This document shows positions 6,976-19,143 of a stretch of 64,000 nucleotides of DNA, piece by piece. Source of the DNA: Pseudomonas fluorescens (GTDB lineage: Bacteria; Pseudomonadota; Gammaproteobacteria; Pseudomonadales; Pseudomonadaceae); assembly GCF_000730425.1 (NCBI RefSeq), contig NZ_CP008896.1, positions 1,302,001 to 1,366,000 of the forward strand. The letters run 5' to 3'. The notes under the pieces are model-generated. The model was not told the origin of the DNA. It saw only the letters and a program-made list of their open reading frames with translations, and made no database searches. How positions within the stretch are numbered: the first letter of the stretch is position 1; each line of letters opens with the position of its first letter. The position numbers and the translations under genes are program-made.

Positions 6976-7973
6976 CCGATTTTGCCCCGTTGATCACCGA
7001 AACACCTGCCGAGCATCCCTTTGCGCCGTTCGTGCGCATCCTCGGCAAAGGCAAGCGCGGAGCTCGCAGCCTGACGCGCGAAGAAGCCCGGGAAGCCATG
7101 GGCATGCTGCTCGACGAGAAGGTCGAGGACTCCCAGCTTGGCGCGTTCCTGATGCTGCTGCGCCACAAGGAGGAAAGCCCAGAGGAGCTCGCCGGCTTCA
7201 CCGAGGCCCTGCGCGAACGCCTCAACCCGCCATCACTGGAGGTGGATGTGGATTGGCCCACCTATGCCGGGAAAAAGCGCCACCTGCCGTGGTACCTGCT
7301 GGCCGCCAAATGCCTGGCGCAGAGCGGCGTGCGGATTTTCATGCACGGCGGCGGCGCCCACACCGCCGGTCGGCTGTACACCGAGCAGTTGCTGGGCGAG
7401 CTGCAGATTCCACTGTGCCGCAACTGGCAACAGGTCGAGGCAGCTCTCACGCAAGGCAACCTGGCGTTTATGCCGCTGGGCGACTGGGCCCCACAACTGC
7501 AACGCATGATTGACCTGCGTAACATCCTCGGCCTGCGCTCGCCCATCCACTCCCTGGCCCGCATCCTCAATCCGCTGCGCGCTCGCTGCGGCCTGCAAAG
7601 TATCTTCCACCCCGGTTACCAGGGTGTACACCGCGATGCCAGTGGCCTGCTGGGTGACAACAGTATTGTGATCAAGGGTGATGGCGGCGAGATCGAGATC
7701 AATCCCGATACCACCAGCCACTTGTACGGCACCAGCGGCGGCGCGAGCTGGGATGAGGAGTGGCCGGCCCTCTCCGCACAACGTCACGTCAAGCCAGCCA
7801 GCCTCGACCCCGAGCATTTGAAGGCCTTGTGGCGCGGTGACGTGCAGGACAGCTATCCACAATTGGCACTGATCGCCACCATGGCCCTGGCCCTGCGCGG
7901 CCTTGGGCACCCACGGGAACAGGCGTTCGAGCTGGCCAAGCAGTATTGGGACGCGCGGGATAGATCGATTTAA
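6972..7973 (+). CDS. ybiB: YbiB-like glycosyl transferase family (TrpD2) protein
   Basis: A 333-residue protein of the TrpD2/YbiB family, related in fold to anthranilate phosphoribosyltransferase and nucleoside phosphorylases: helical N-terminal domain (residues about 20-75, LTREEAREAMGMLL) followed by the alpha/beta domain with HGGGAHTAGR (about 118-127). E. coli YbiB is a nucleic-acid-binding protein rather than a demonstrated enzyme, so function is open. The start overlaps the tusE stop (ATGA), placing it in the tus operon, a steady arrangement in Pseudomonas that hints at an RNA-linked role. Confidence 0.85.
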   Translation: MTDFAPLITETPAEHPFAPFVRILGKGKRGARSLTREEAREAMGMLLDEKVEDSQLGAFLMLLRHKEESPEELAGFTEALRERLNPPSLEVDVDWPTYAGKKRHLPWYLLAAKCLAQSGVRIFMHGGGAHTAGRLYTEQLLGELQIPLCRNWQQVEAALTQGNLAFMPLGDWAPQLQRMIDLRNILGLRSPIHSLARILNPLRARCGLQSIFHPGYQGVHRDASGLLGDNSIVIKGDGGEIEINPDTTSHLYGTSGGASWDEEWPALSAQRHVKPASLDPEHLKALWRGDVQDSYPQLALIATMALALRGLGHPREQAFELAKQYWDARDRSI

Positions 7974-8061
7974 TCGATCATTAACCTGAACCCTTTGCGC
8001 TATTTCTTCGAACCCAGACGATTAGACTGCACTCCAACGCTTAACAGCCAAGGAGTCAGTC

Positions 8062-9057
8062 ATGGGTTTGCTGATTGAAGGACGCTGGCATGACCAGTGG
8101 TACGAAAGTAGTGCAGATGGCGCCTTCCAACGAGAACAGGCGCAACGCCGCAACTGGGTCACCGCCGATGGCCAACCTGGCCCGAGCGGGGATGGCGGCT
8201 TCCAGGCCGAAGCCAGCCGCTACCACCTGTATGTCTCCCTGGCCTGCCCGTGGGCGCACCGCACCCTGATCCTGCGTAAGCTCAAAGGCCTGGAAAGCCT
8301 GATTGACGTTTCGGTAGTCAGTTGGCTGATGCTGGAAAATGGCTGGACCTTCGACAAGGCTCATGGCTCTACCGGCGACAAGCTCGACGACTTTGCCTTT
8401 ATGCACCAGCGCTATACCGCCGACACCGGCGACTACACCGGGCGCGTCACGGTCCCAGTGCTGTGGGACAAGAAGCTCAATCGTATTGTCAGCAATGAAT
8501 CGGCGGAGATCATCCGCATGTTCAACAGTGCATTCAACGAGCTGACCGGCAATACCCTGGACCTCTACCCCGAGCCGCTGCGCCCGACCATTGACGCGTT
8601 GAACGAGAGGATCTATCCCGCTGTGAACAATGGCGTGTATCGCGCAGGCTTTGCCACTTCGCAGCAGGCGTACGAAAGTGCATTTGCTGAGGTGTTTGCC
8701 GAACTGGACCATCTGGAGCAGCACTTGGGCGATCATCGCTACCTGGCCGGTGAATACCTGACCGAGGCCGATGTACGGTTGTTTACCACGCTGATTCGTT
8801 TTGATGCTGTGTACTACAGCCACTTCAAATGCAACCTACAGCGGATTGCGGATTATCCGAATCTGTCGAATGGGTTGCGAGAGCTGTATCAATGGCCGGG
8901 AGTGGCCGAGACGGTGGATTTTGCTCATATCAAAGGGCATTACTACGCCAGCCACCGGACGATCAATCCTACAGCGATTGTGCCGAAGGGGCCGTTACAG
9001 GCTTTTGATAGCCCACATGATCGAGAAAGATTGAACGGCAAAGGGATATGGCGCTGA
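8062..9057 (+). CDS. yqjG: glutathionyl-hydroquinone reductase (Xi-class GST)
   Basis: A 331-residue enzyme of the ECM4/YqjG family. It uses glutathione to reduce glutathionyl-hydroquinones to hydroquinones in the cytoplasm. The active-site motif is CPWA with Cys62; the thioredoxin-like domain is N-terminal and an all-helical GST C domain (LAGEYLTEADVRLF) covers about 180-290. AAGGAG lies just before the ATG. It stands as a single gene convergent with cysG. Confidence 0.92.
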   Translation: MGLLIEGRWHDQWYESSADGAFQREQAQRRNWVTADGQPGPSGDGGFQAEASRYHLYVSLACPWAHRTLILRKLKGLESLIDVSVVSWLMLENGWTFDKAHGSTGDKLDDFAFMHQRYTADTGDYTGRVTVPVLWDKKLNRIVSNESAEIIRMFNSAFNELTGNTLDLYPEPLRPTIDALNERIYPAVNNGVYRAGFATSQQAYESAFAEVFAELDHLEQHLGDHRYLAGEYLTEADVRLFTTLIRFDAVYYSHFKCNLQRIADYPNLSNGLRELYQWPGVAETVDFAHIKGHYYASHRTINPTAIVPKGPLQAFDSPHDRERLNGKGIWR

Positions 9058-9141
9058 TTCAAGCCTTGCGTTGAATGCATTGGCCTCATCGCCGACAAGC
9101 CCGGCTGCCACAGTTGATCTGTGTGCGGCCGGGCAACAGGG

Positions 9142-10536
9142 TTATACCTGGGATTGGGCGCCCTCGAACCACTTCAGCTTCTCACGCAACACCACCACTT
9201 CTCCTACGATCACCAGCGTCGGAGCATGTACTTCATGCTCCGCCACCAGGCGCGGCAGGTCGGCCAGGGTGCCGGTAAATACTCGCTGGTTGGACGTTGT
9301 GCCTTGCTGAATCAATGCCGCCGGGGTATCCGCCGAGCGACCATGGCGAATCAGTTGCTCACAGATGATCGGCAAGCCAATCAAGCCCATGTAGAACACC
9401 AGGGTCTGTGACGGTCCCACCAGGTCATTCCAAGGCAAATCCGAGGTCCCGTCCTTCAGGTGCCCGGTGATGAAACGTACCGATTGCGCATAATCGCGAT
9501 GGGTCAGGGGAATGCCGGCGTAGGCCGCACAGCCACTGGCTGCGGTAATTCCCGGCACCACCTGGAACGGGATGCCATTAGCTGCCAGTTCTTCGATCTC
9601 TTCACCGCCACGACCAAAAATAAACGGATCGCCGCCCTTGAGGCGCAGTACGCGCTTGCCCTGCTTGGCCAGTTTCACCAGTTGCTGGTTGATCTGGTCT
9701 TGCGGTACGGCGTGATCCGCACGGCGCTTGCCGACATACACCCGCTCGGCATCGCGCCGGCACAGCTCAAGAATCGCCGGTGCCACCAGGCGGTCATACA
9801 GCACCACATCGGCTTGCTGCATCAAGCGCAGGGCGCGAAAGGTCAGGAGGTCCGGGTCACCGGGGCCCGCGCCCACCAGGTACACCTCGCCCGGCGCATG
9901 GGGCGGTTTGCCATTGACCTTCTCCACCAGCAAACGCTCGGCTTCATCGCCTTGCCCAGCCAATTGCCGATCGGCAATCGGGCCCTGGAAAACCTCTTCC
10001 CAGAAAGCCCGACGCTGCTGCACGTCGGGATATAAACCTTTGACCTGGGCCCGAAAACGCGCAGCCAGCCCGGCCAGTTGACCGTAGGTGGATGGAATCC
10101 AGGTTTCCAGTTTGGCGCGAATCAAGCGCGCCAGCACCGGCGCATCGCCGCCACTGGACACCGCAATCACCAAGGGTGAGCGGTCGACAATCGCCGGGAA
10201 GATCACGCTGCACAGCGCCGGCGCGTCCACTACGTTGACTGGCACACACCGGCGCCGGGCATCGCTGGACACTTGCGCGTTCAGTGGCTCGTCGTCGGTT
10301 GCCGCGATGATCAGGGTGCAGCCATCCAGGTCCGCCTCCTGGTAACCACGCACAATCAGCTCACCGCCACTGCCCTGCACCAGTTCACGCAACTGGTCTT
10401 CAATCAGGGGAGCAACCACCCGCAACAACGCGCCGGCATCGGCCAGCAGCCGGGATTTGCGCAAGGCAATCTCCCCGCCACCGACGACCAACACACGACT
10501 GCCGCGCAGGTTATGAAACAGCGGCAGAAATTCCAT
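9142..10536 (-). CDS. cysG: siroheme synthase CysG (bifunctional)
   Basis: A 464-residue enzyme making siroheme for sulfite and nitrite reductases. Residues 1 to about 200 are the precorrin-2 dehydrogenase/ferrochelatase half with an NAD-binding [14 protein letters not shown]. Residues about 215-450 are the uroporphyrinogen-III C-methyltransferase half ([15 protein letters not shown] and [21 protein letters not shown]). The ATG directly abuts the serS stop (TAAATG), so it is the last gene of the ftsK-lolA-rarA-crcB-serS-cysG run. Confidence 0.96.
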   Translation of the reverse strand: MEFLPLFHNLRGSRVLVVGGGEIALRKSRLLADAGALLRVVAPLIEDQLRELVQGSGGELIVRGYQEADLDGCTLIIAATDDEPLNAQVSSDARRRCVPVNVVDAPALCSVIFPAIVDRSPLVIAVSSGGDAPVLARLIRAKLETWIPSTYGQLAGLAARFRAQVKGLYPDVQQRRAFWEEVFQGPIADRQLAGQGDEAERLLVEKVNGKPPHAPGEVYLVGAGPGDPDLLTFRALRLMQQADVVLYDRLVAPAILELCRRDAERVYVGKRRADHAVPQDQINQQLVKLAKQGKRVLRLKGGDPFIFGRGGEEIEELAANGIPFQVVPGITAASGCAAYAGIPLTHRDYAQSVRFITGHLKDGTSDLPWNDLVGPSQTLVFYMGLIGLPIICEQLIRHGRSADTPAALIQQGTTSNQRVFTGTLADLPRLVAEHEVHAPTLVIVGEVVVLREKLKWFEGAQSQV

Positions 10537-12204
<1,668 letters not shown>

Positions 12205-12208
<4 letters not shown>

Positions 12209-13530
12209 GGTTTTCTCCGTTGCTTGGGGCTCAGGCGGTCAAGTTGCGCCAGATGATTGAGCTTTTCCCCGATCTTCAGCTCCAGGCCTCGGGGCACTGG
12301 CTGGTAGAACGGCTGCGGCTCAAGTTCGTCGGGAAAGTAGTCCTCACCGGCGGCATAGGCATCCGGCTCATCGTGGGCGTAGCGGTATTCGTCGCCATAA
12401 CCCAACTGTTTCATCAGCTTGGTCGGCGCGTTGCGCAGGTGCAGCGGGACTTCCAACGAGCCGTGCTCCGCCGCCGCGCGCAGCGCCGATTTGAAGCCCA
12501 TGTACACCGCATTGCTTTTCGGCGCGCAGGCCAGGTAGGTGATGGCCTGCGCCACCGCCAACTCGCCTTCCGGGCTGCCCAGCCGCTCCTGGACCTCCCA
12601 TGCCGCCAGGCACAGGCTCAATGCCCGTGGGTCGGCGTTGCCGATGTCCTCGCTGGCCATGCGCACCACACGCCGGGCCAGGTACAGCGGATCGCAGCCG
12701 CCGTCGATCATGCGCGCAAACCAATACAGCGCGCCGTCCGGGTTGGAGCCACGCACGGATTTGTGCAATGCCGAAATCTGGTCGTAGAAAGCCTCGCCGC
12801 CCTTGTCGAAGCGCCGCCGGGTGTCGCCCAGCAGGCTTTGCAGCAGGTCGACACCCATCTCACTGTTGTCTTCGGCCAGGTCCGAGGCGTTTTCCAGCAG
12901 GTTGAGGAAACGTCGACCGTCACCGTCAGCCGCCGCCAACAGGATCTTGAAAGCCTCTTCCCCAAGGCTCAGATGGCGCTTGCCCAGCCCCTTGTCCTCG
13001 CTCAGCGCCCGCTGCAACAGCTTCTGCATCGCTGCTTCGTCGAGGCTTTTGAGCACATACACCCGCGCCCGCGAGAGCAGCGCGTTGTTCAGTTCAAACG
13101 AGGGGTTTTCCGTGGTGGCGCCAATAAAAATCAGCGTGCCATCTTCCACATAAGGCAGGAATGCATCCTGCTGCGACTTGTTGAAACGGTGTACTTCGTC
13201 GACAAACAGGATGGTGCGCCGGCCATACTGCCCGGCCTGCTGCTTGGCGACTTCCACCGCCTGGCGGATCTCCTTGACCCCGGCCAATACCGCAGAGACC
13301 GTTTCAAAGTGTGCATCCGAGACTTTCGCCAGCAGCCGCGCCAGGGTGGTCTTGCCCACGCCCGGCGGCCCCCAGAAAATCATCGAGTGCAGGGCACCCT
13401 GCTCCAGGGCTTCGCGCAGGGGCTTGCCGCGGGCCAGCAGGTGCTCTTGCCCGACATACTCATCCAGGTTGGTCGAGCGCAGGCGCGCGGCCAAAGGCTG
13501 GGCGATCGGGTCACTGCGAAACAGGTCCAT
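12205..13530 (-). CDS. rarA: replication-associated recombination ATPase RarA (MgsA)
   Basis: A 441-residue AAA+ protein of the RarA/WRNIP1/Mgs1 family, acting at stalled replication forks. Walker A GPPGVGKT is at 54-61, Walker B FVDEVHRF around 109-116, sensor 1 ATTEN, and the C-terminal tetramerisation domain ([12 protein letters not shown]) is present. It lies between lolA and crcB, as in E. coli (lolA-rarA-serS) and other Pseudomonas. Confidence 0.96.
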
Positions 13531-13540
13531 GGGCTGCGAC

Positions 13541-14164
13541 TTACTCCTGGATCACATCGGCACCCTTGGGGATGTCGAACTTGAATGTGGAGGCTGGAAC
13601 CGGCTCATTGGCCTTGACCCCGGTGAACAGGATATTGGTGCGCTGGCCGACACTGTCAACCAGTTGCATATCGTTGATCACACCGTTGCGAAACGACAGG
13701 CGCAGACTGTCGAACAACGTGTCCTTGGACTTGGGCTTGAGCGTGAAGTCGATCACGTTGCTTTGTTGCTTGGAGGTAATCTCGAAACTCTCGCTGATCT
13801 GCGACACATCGCCGGACAACAGTAAGGCCGGGGTCTGGCTCAGACGTGGGTCGAGGGTCTTGATGGTCGCCTGTTCCAGGTCCGGGTCCCACAACGTGAC
13901 TTTCTTGCCATCGGAAACAATGGTCTGCTCGTTGGGCGCGTCGGTTTTCCAGAAGAACAGGCCCGGGCGCTGCACGGCCATTTCACCGGCAGTTTCCTGC
14001 AACTGGGTGCCGCCGCCATCCAAGGTCAATTGGGAGAAGCGCGCGGTCAGGGTCTTGGATTTGTCCAGCAGGTTGGTCAGGCTCGCGACGGATGCCTGGT
14101 CTGCGTGGACCGAAAACGCGGTCAGGGCCAATGCCGGCAACAACAGCATGCGGATAAGACGCAT
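13541..14164 (-). CDS. lolA: outer-membrane lipoprotein carrier protein LolA
   Basis: A 207-residue periplasmic chaperone that takes lipoproteins from LolCDE to LolB. The signal peptide [21 protein letters not shown] is followed by the LolA beta-sandwich ([30 protein letters not shown]). The ATG at 14164 is chosen over one four codons upstream because a GAGGA Shine-Dalgarno sits just before it. It is 10 bp upstream of rarA. Confidence 0.95.
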   Translation of the reverse strand: MRLIRMLLLPALALTAFSVHADQASVASLTNLLDKSKTLTARFSQLTLDGGGTQLQETAGEMAVQRPGLFFWKTDAPNEQTIVSDGKKVTLWDPDLEQATIKTLDPRLSQTPALLLSGDVSQISESFEITSKQQSNVIDFTLKPKSKDTLFDSLRLSFRNGVINDMQLVDSVGQRTNILFTGVKANEPVPASTFKFDIPKGADVIQE

Positions 14165-14221
14165 GGGAGTCCTCATAGAATGATGTGAAAGGCGCGCCGC
14201 GTGCTGCCACGCGGCACGAGG

Positions 14222-16630
14222 TCAGTCGCGCATCGGCCCTGGCGCGATCACTTCGCGCGAGCCGTTGGTGTTCATTGCCGTAACGACGCCGGCCATTTCC
14301 ATGGATTCGATCATGCGTGCGGCGCGGTTGTAGCCGATCTTCAGTTTGCGTTGCACCGCAGAGATCGAGGCGCGACGGCTTTCCAGCACGAACGCCACTG
14401 CTTCGTCGTACAGTGCGTCGGTCTCGGCATCATCGTCACCGCCACCGCTGCCACCGTCGAAGCCGCTACCGGCCTCCTCGACCCCCGCCAGGATATCGTC
14501 GTTGTATTCCGGAGCGCCGCGCAGTTTCCACGCCTCGACCACACGATGCACCTCGTCATCGGAAACGAAGGCACCGTGAACCCGGATCGGCAGGCTGGTA
14601 CCAGGCGGCATGTAGAGCATGTCACCATGCCCCAGCAATTGCTCGGCGCCGCCCTGGTCTATGATGGTCCGTGAGTCGATCTTGCTCGACACCTGGAACG
14701 CCATGCGGGTCGGGATGTTGGCCTTGATCAAGCCGGTGATCACGTCCACCGACGGCCGCTGGGTCGCGAGGATCAAGTGAATCCCTGCCGCACGGGCCTT
14801 CTGGGCGATACGTGCGATCAACTCTTCGACCTTCTTGCCGACAATCATCATCATGTCGGCAAATTCGTCGACCACCACCACGATGGTCGGCAGCTTGGTC
14901 AGTTTCGGCGCTTCGTCGTGAATGCTTTCGCGCCTGTACAACGGGTCATCAATGGTCTCGCCGCGCTCGTGGGCTTCCTTGATCTTGGCATTGAAGCCCG
15001 ACAAGTTACGCACGCCCATCTTCGCCATCAGCTTGTAGCGCCGCTCCATCTCGGCAACGCTCCAGCGCAGGGCATTGGCGGCGTCCTTCATGTCGGTCAC
15101 CACCGGGCACAGCAGGTGCGGGATGCCTTCGTAGATCGACAATTCCAGCATCTTCGGGTCGATCATGATCAGCTTGGCATCTTCCGGGCCGGACTTGAAC
15201 AGGATCGACAGGATCATCGCGTTGACCCCCACCGACTTACCGGAACCGGTGGTACCGGCAACCAGCAGGTGAGGCATTTTCGCCAGGTCAGTGATCACCG
15301 GCTTGCCGCCAATGTCGTGGCCCAGGGCCAGGGTGACCGGCGATTTGAAGTTGTCATACTCCGGGGTCGACAGCACTTCAGAGAAACGCACAATCTGCCG
15401 GTCTTCGTTGGGGATCTCGATGCCCACGGTGGTTTTGCCGGGGATCACTTCCACCACACGCACGCTGGTCACGGCCAGGGAACGCGCAAGGTCTTTGGCC
15501 AGGTTGGCAATACGGCTGACCTTGACACCGGCGGCCGGCTGGATTTCGTAACGGGTAATCACCGGGCCAGGGTGGATCGAATCCACCGACACTTCGACGC
15601 CAAACTCCTTGAGTTTGATTTCCAACAGATGGCCCACGGCCGCCAGGGACTCCGGGGAATAGTTGAGTTGTTTCTTTTCGGCCGGGTCCAGGATCGAGAT
15701 CGGCGGCAAGGTGCCTTCGACGGCACTGTCGATAAACAGCGGTGCCTGCTTCTCTTTCTGCACTCGATGGCTCGGCTCGGGCGCCTTGACGGGCGCCGGG
15801 GCGATAACCGGTGGTACTTGTTTCTCGCGGTCGGACATGTGCTTGGTCAGAGCCTGCTCGCGCTCGATCAGGCGTTCCTTGACCTTGGCCTGCTCTCTGC
15901 GGTCGGGTGTGCTCGGGGCTACGACCTCATTGACCCGGGTATCGACTTCACGCAATTGCGCAACCATGCGCTTGCGATCCACGCGGGCTACCCACCAACG
16001 GTTGGCAGCCCCTTGAAACAGCTCGAACAGATCGAGAGTGATCTTGCCCGTCACATCCATGACCTTGAACCAGGACAAGTCGGTAAATACCGTCAGGCCA
16101 AACAGGAACAGGGCGATGAACATCAGCGTGCTGCCCTGGATGTTCAGGGTCTTGCGGGCCAGGTCACCCAGGCTTTCGCCCAGGGCGCCGCCCGCACCCG
16201 CCGGCAGGCCGGTCGGCGCGTGGAAATGGATATGTGCCAACGCTGCGCCCGACAACACCAGGAACACCAGGCCGATCAGGCGCCAGGAAAACAACCAGCC
16301 GCTCCACTGCCACGGCTCATGGCGCTGGCGGAAGATCTGCCAGGTCTTGATCGCCAATAGCAGCGGGAAGATATAGGCGAAATAGCCGAGGATCATGAAC
16401 AGGATATCAGCGCTGTAGGAGCCCACTGGCCCGCCGAAGTTCTGCACATCATCGATCTTGCTGTTATGGCTCCAGCCCGGATCGTCCTTGCCATAGGTCA
16501 GCAAGGCCATCATCAGGAACAGGCACAAAGCACCGATGGCAATCAGCGCGCCTTCCTTGAGCCGATAGTGCAGGTGCTGGCGCCAGGCCGGTACCACTGC
16601 TGTTTTGGGTGCTGCGGCGGATTTCTTCAA
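14222..16630 (-). CDS. ftsK: DNA translocase FtsK
   Basis: An 802-residue divisome protein that pumps chromosome ends toward dif and activates XerCD. About four membrane helices lie in residues 25-175, then a short linker, then the RecA-like motor with Walker [11 protein letters not shown] near residue 460 and Walker [13 protein letters not shown]. The C-terminal ~65 residues are the gamma winged-helix domain that reads KOPS ([19 protein letters not shown]). The start is TTG, with AGGAAAAG upstream and no usable ATG nearby. Confidence 0.96.
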   Translation of the reverse strand: MKKSAAAPKTAVVPAWRQHLHYRLKEGALIAIGALCLFLMMALLTYGKDDPGWSHNSKIDDVQNFGGPVGSYSADILFMILGYFAYIFPLLLAIKTWQIFRQRHEPWQWSGWLFSWRLIGLVFLVLSGAALAHIHFHAPTGLPAGAGGALGESLGDLARKTLNIQGSTLMFIALFLFGLTVFTDLSWFKVMDVTGKITLDLFELFQGAANRWWVARVDRKRMVAQLREVDTRVNEVVAPSTPDRREQAKVKERLIEREQALTKHMSDREKQVPPVIAPAPVKAPEPSHRVQKEKQAPLFIDSAVEGTLPPISILDPAEKKQLNYSPESLAAVGHLLEIKLKEFGVEVSVDSIHPGPVITRYEIQPAAGVKVSRIANLAKDLARSLAVTSVRVVEVIPGKTTVGIEIPNEDRQIVRFSEVLSTPEYDNFKSPVTLALGHDIGGKPVITDLAKMPHLLVAGTTGSGKSVGVNAMILSILFKSGPEDAKLIMIDPKMLELSIYEGIPHLLCPVVTDMKDAANALRWSVAEMERRYKLMAKMGVRNLSGFNAKIKEAHERGETIDDPLYRRESIHDEAPKLTKLPTIVVVVDEFADMMMIVGKKVEELIARIAQKARAAGIHLILATQRPSVDVITGLIKANIPTRMAFQVSSKIDSRTIIDQGGAEQLLGHGDMLYMPPGTSLPIRVHGAFVSDDEVHRVVEAWKLRGAPEYNDDILAGVEEAGSGFDGGSGGGDDDAETDALYDEAVAFVLESRRASISAVQRKLKIGYNRAARMIESMEMAGVVTAMNTNGSREVIAPGPMRD

Positions 16631-17152
16631 AACGGGTCTTTTCCTGCGCCTTGAGCGCGTCCAACTGTTGAATGACTATAAAAATACTGCCCAATCCGGG
16701 CAGGTGAAAAGTGAACGAGCGTCGTCAAACGTCCTTTAACACTGCGAGACTGAATCATGCACCGGCGCCCACGCCAGCCAACAAGGACATAGTGTCGCCA
16801 TTGTACGGGTTTGTGTGCCCGTTGCCACGCTGCCTGCCTCACTCATGGAGCCTATACAGACGCATGACACATACACTTCAATTTGAGCATGCATTGTCTT
16901 TGCTGACAAAGGCTTATGAGCTGTTTTTATCAGACTGGACAAGCTTTACCCCGCATTCCCGCCCAACGGATGACCCCGTGACGCGATTACGACCGCATCA
17001 CCGCTATAGAGTTGCAGAAACACCCGCTCATGCATCATGGGTACTGATTACGTGATCGGGCTGGCCGAGTGGCCCCGAGTCGACAATAATCACTGTCTAC
17101 GCGGCGGGCCCCAGCCTGTCACCGCCCTCCCTTTCCGTAAGCCTGACTGCCC
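16631..17152. other. intergenic region between ftsK and aat
   Basis: No convincing gene on either strand. It must hold the divergent promoters of ftsK and aat. A minus-strand TATAGT (16675-16680) could be a -10 for ftsK. Short open frames exist here but have no ribosome-binding sites or recognisable motifs. In P. aeruginosa PAO1 a thioredoxin reductase gene occupies this position; it is absent here. Confidence 0.5.
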
Positions 17153-17833
17153 ATGCTCACCTGGTTGCAACGCAACACCCTGACATTTCCACCGCTGGCA
17201 AAAGCCATGCGCGAACCCAACGGCCTGCTGGCTGCCGGTGGCGACCTGTCTGCTGACCGCCTGGTCCAAGCCTATCGCCACGGCTGCTTCCCCTGGTTCT
17301 CGGAAGGCCAGCCGATCCTGTGGTGGTCACCCGACCCGCGCACAGTGCTGCTCCCCGCAGAGCTGCACGTGTCCCGCAGCCTCGCCAAGCTGCTGCGCCA
17401 GCAACGCTACGAGGTAACCTTCGACCAGGACTTCGCCGCTGTCATTCAAGCCTGTGCAGCACCTCGCAGCTATGCAGACGGCACCTGGATCACCGAAGCC
17501 ATGCAGAGTGCCTACCGGCAATTGCACCAGCGCGGTTATGCCCATTCCGTCGAGGTATGGGACCAGGGCGAACTGGTAGGCGGCCTATACGGCCTGGCCA
17601 TGGGCCAGCTGTTTTTTGGCGAGTCGATGTTCAGTCGCGCAGACAATGCCTCAAAGTTCGGTTTTGCCACCCTCGTCAGGCAATTACAGGCCTGGGGCTT
17701 TGTGCTGATCGACTGCCAGATGCCCACCGATCACCTGCACAGCCTCGGCGCCCGCGCCATTCCCCGCAGCGACTTCGCCGGATACCTGCGCGACCATCTT
17801 GATCAAGCCAACAGTGGGCCGTGGGTTTCTTAG
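17153..17833 (+). CDS. aat: leucyl/phenylalanyl-tRNA--protein transferase
   Basis: A 226-residue enzyme that adds Leu or Phe from aminoacyl-tRNA to proteins with N-terminal Arg or Lys, creating ClpS-recognised N-degrons. Typical text: [20 protein letters not shown] near residue 45 and [12 protein letters not shown] near 160. It lies directly upstream of bpt, and both precede clpA and clpS, so N-degron tagging and destruction are encoded together. Confidence 0.96.
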   Translation: MLTWLQRNTLTFPPLAKAMREPNGLLAAGGDLSADRLVQAYRHGCFPWFSEGQPILWWSPDPRTVLLPAELHVSRSLAKLLRQQRYEVTFDQDFAAVIQACAAPRSYADGTWITEAMQSAYRQLHQRGYAHSVEVWDQGELVGGLYGLAMGQLFFGESMFSRADNASKFGFATLVRQLQAWGFVLIDCQMPTDHLHSLGARAIPRSDFAGYLRDHLDQANSGPWVS

Positions 17834-17888
17834 GCGACTTGCGCGCACCTGACTTACACTTATTTCAAAGCTTATCCGAGGGTTGATC

Positions 17889-18596
17889 ATGACCGAATTG
17901 GCGCGCTTGAAGTTTTATGCCACTCAACCCCACTCTTGCAGCTACCTGCCCGAGGAACAGGCCACTACGCTGTTCCTCGACCCCAGCCAGCCGATGGACG
18001 TGCATGTATACGCCGATCTGTCAGAGATGGGCTTTCGGCGCAGTGGCGACCACCTGTATCGGCCGCACTGCCAGAACTGCAACGCCTGCGTCCCGGCGCG
18101 CATCCCTGTGGCGCAGTTTTTGGCGGACCGTAATCAAAAACGCATCCTCAAGCGCAATGCCGACCTGACCGTAGTCCCAGCCAAGCCCGGTTTCAGCGAA
18201 GAGTACTTCGATCTTTACCAGCGCTATATCGAACAACGTCACGCCGACGGCGACATGTTCCCACCCAGCCGTGACCAGTTTTCCACGTTCCTGGTGCGTG
18301 ATCTGCCGTTCTCGCGTTTCTACGAGTTCCGGCTTGAAGGACGGCTGCTGGCGGTAGCGGTCACCGACCTGCTGCCCAATGGCTTGTCGGCGGTCTACAC
18401 CTTTTACGAACCCACCGAAGAACGTCGCAGCCTCGGGCGCTTTGCCATCCTGTGGCAAATCGGTGAAGCATCCAGGCAAAAGCTGGAGGCGGTGTACCTC
18501 GGGTACTGGATCAAAAACTGCAAAAAGATGAACTACAAGACCCAATATCGGCCCATTGAGCTGCTGATTAATCAAAGATGGGTCACGCTTAACTAG
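17889..18596 (+). CDS. bpt: aspartate/glutamate leucyltransferase (Bpt/ATE family)
   Basis: A 235-residue cytoplasmic enzyme adding Leu to N-terminal Asp or Glu. It has a Cys cluster, [14 protein letters not shown], near residues 60-73, typical of ATE1-like proteins, and the C-terminal GNAT-like half (GRFAILWQI). The ATG at 17889 has GAGGG upstream; a TTG two codons earlier is less likely. It lies 55 bp after aat and about 100 bp before infA. Confidence 0.95.
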
Positions 18597-18696
18597 AACC
18601 CCTTGGCTTGAACACCCTTTTTCGGGCACAATGCACGCCGCTTTTGCCTGGCGCAGTTGCACCGGGCCATTCACTGGATACCGAGGGCTTTACTGC

Positions 18697-18915
18697 ATGT
18701 CGAAAGAAGACAGCTTCGAAATGGAAGGCACTGTCGTCGACACCCTGCCCAACACCATGTTTCGCGTGGAGTTGGAAAATGGGCACGTCGTAACCGCGCA
18801 TATCTCCGGCAAGATGCGCAAGAACTACATTCGTATTCTTACCGGTGACAAAGTGCGCGTCGAGCTGACGCCCTATGACTTGAGCAAAGGGCGCATCACT
18901 TACCGCGCTCGCTAA
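18697..18915 (+). CDS. infA: translation initiation factor IF-1
   Basis: A 72-residue OB-fold protein starting [15 protein letters not shown]. It blocks the ribosomal A site during initiation. GAGGG precedes the ATG and a strong terminator follows at 18931. Being next to aat, bpt and clpA is a conserved gammaproteobacterial arrangement. Confidence 0.98.
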
Positions 18916-18930
18916 ACAAGTCAATACAAG

Positions 18931-18957
18931 ACGCCCGGTTATGCCGGGCGTTTTTGT
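18931..18957 (+). terminator. rho-independent terminator after infA
   Basis: ACGCCCGG-TTAT-GCCGGGCGTTTTT: perfect stem with T run. Confidence 0.92.
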
Positions 18958-18990
18958 GTGCGTGCTATTTCTCAAACACCATAAAACTAA

Positions 18991-19080
18991 TGTGGGAGCG
19001 GACTTGCTCGCGATAGCAGTGCGTCAGGCGATACATCTGGCACCGATACGCCGCTATCGCGAGCAAGCCCGCTCCCACAT
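18991..19080. repeat. REP doublet (REPIN) 1
   Basis: Two inverted copies of the Pseudomonas REP core (TGTGGGAGCGGACTTGCTCG and its complement at the far end) enclose about 45 bp, including CGCTATCGCGAG. It lies between the infA and clpA terminators. Confidence 0.9.
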
Positions 19081-19106
19081 TTTGATCGCGGTGCTTGAGA
19101 AATAAC

Positions 19107-19132
19107 AAAAAAGGCGCCGAAGCGCCTTTTTG
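19107..19132 (-). terminator. bidirectional terminator at the clpA end
   Basis: AAAAAGGCGC-CGAA-GCGCCTTTTT lies just beyond the clpA stop; symmetric A and T runs let it work in both directions. Confidence 0.85.
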
Positions 19133-19143
19133 TGGAGTTGCGA

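Noticed and set aside
16657..16720. LexA-type SOS box before ftsK
   Set aside because: The only CTG...CAG pair seen there has an 11-bp rather than 10-bp spacer and lacks the AT-rich centre.
16711..17055. Plus-strand open frame between ftsK and aat
   Set aside because: No ribosome-binding site and the text has no domain-like pattern. A partly protein-like stretch from 16861 was considered but is not convincing.
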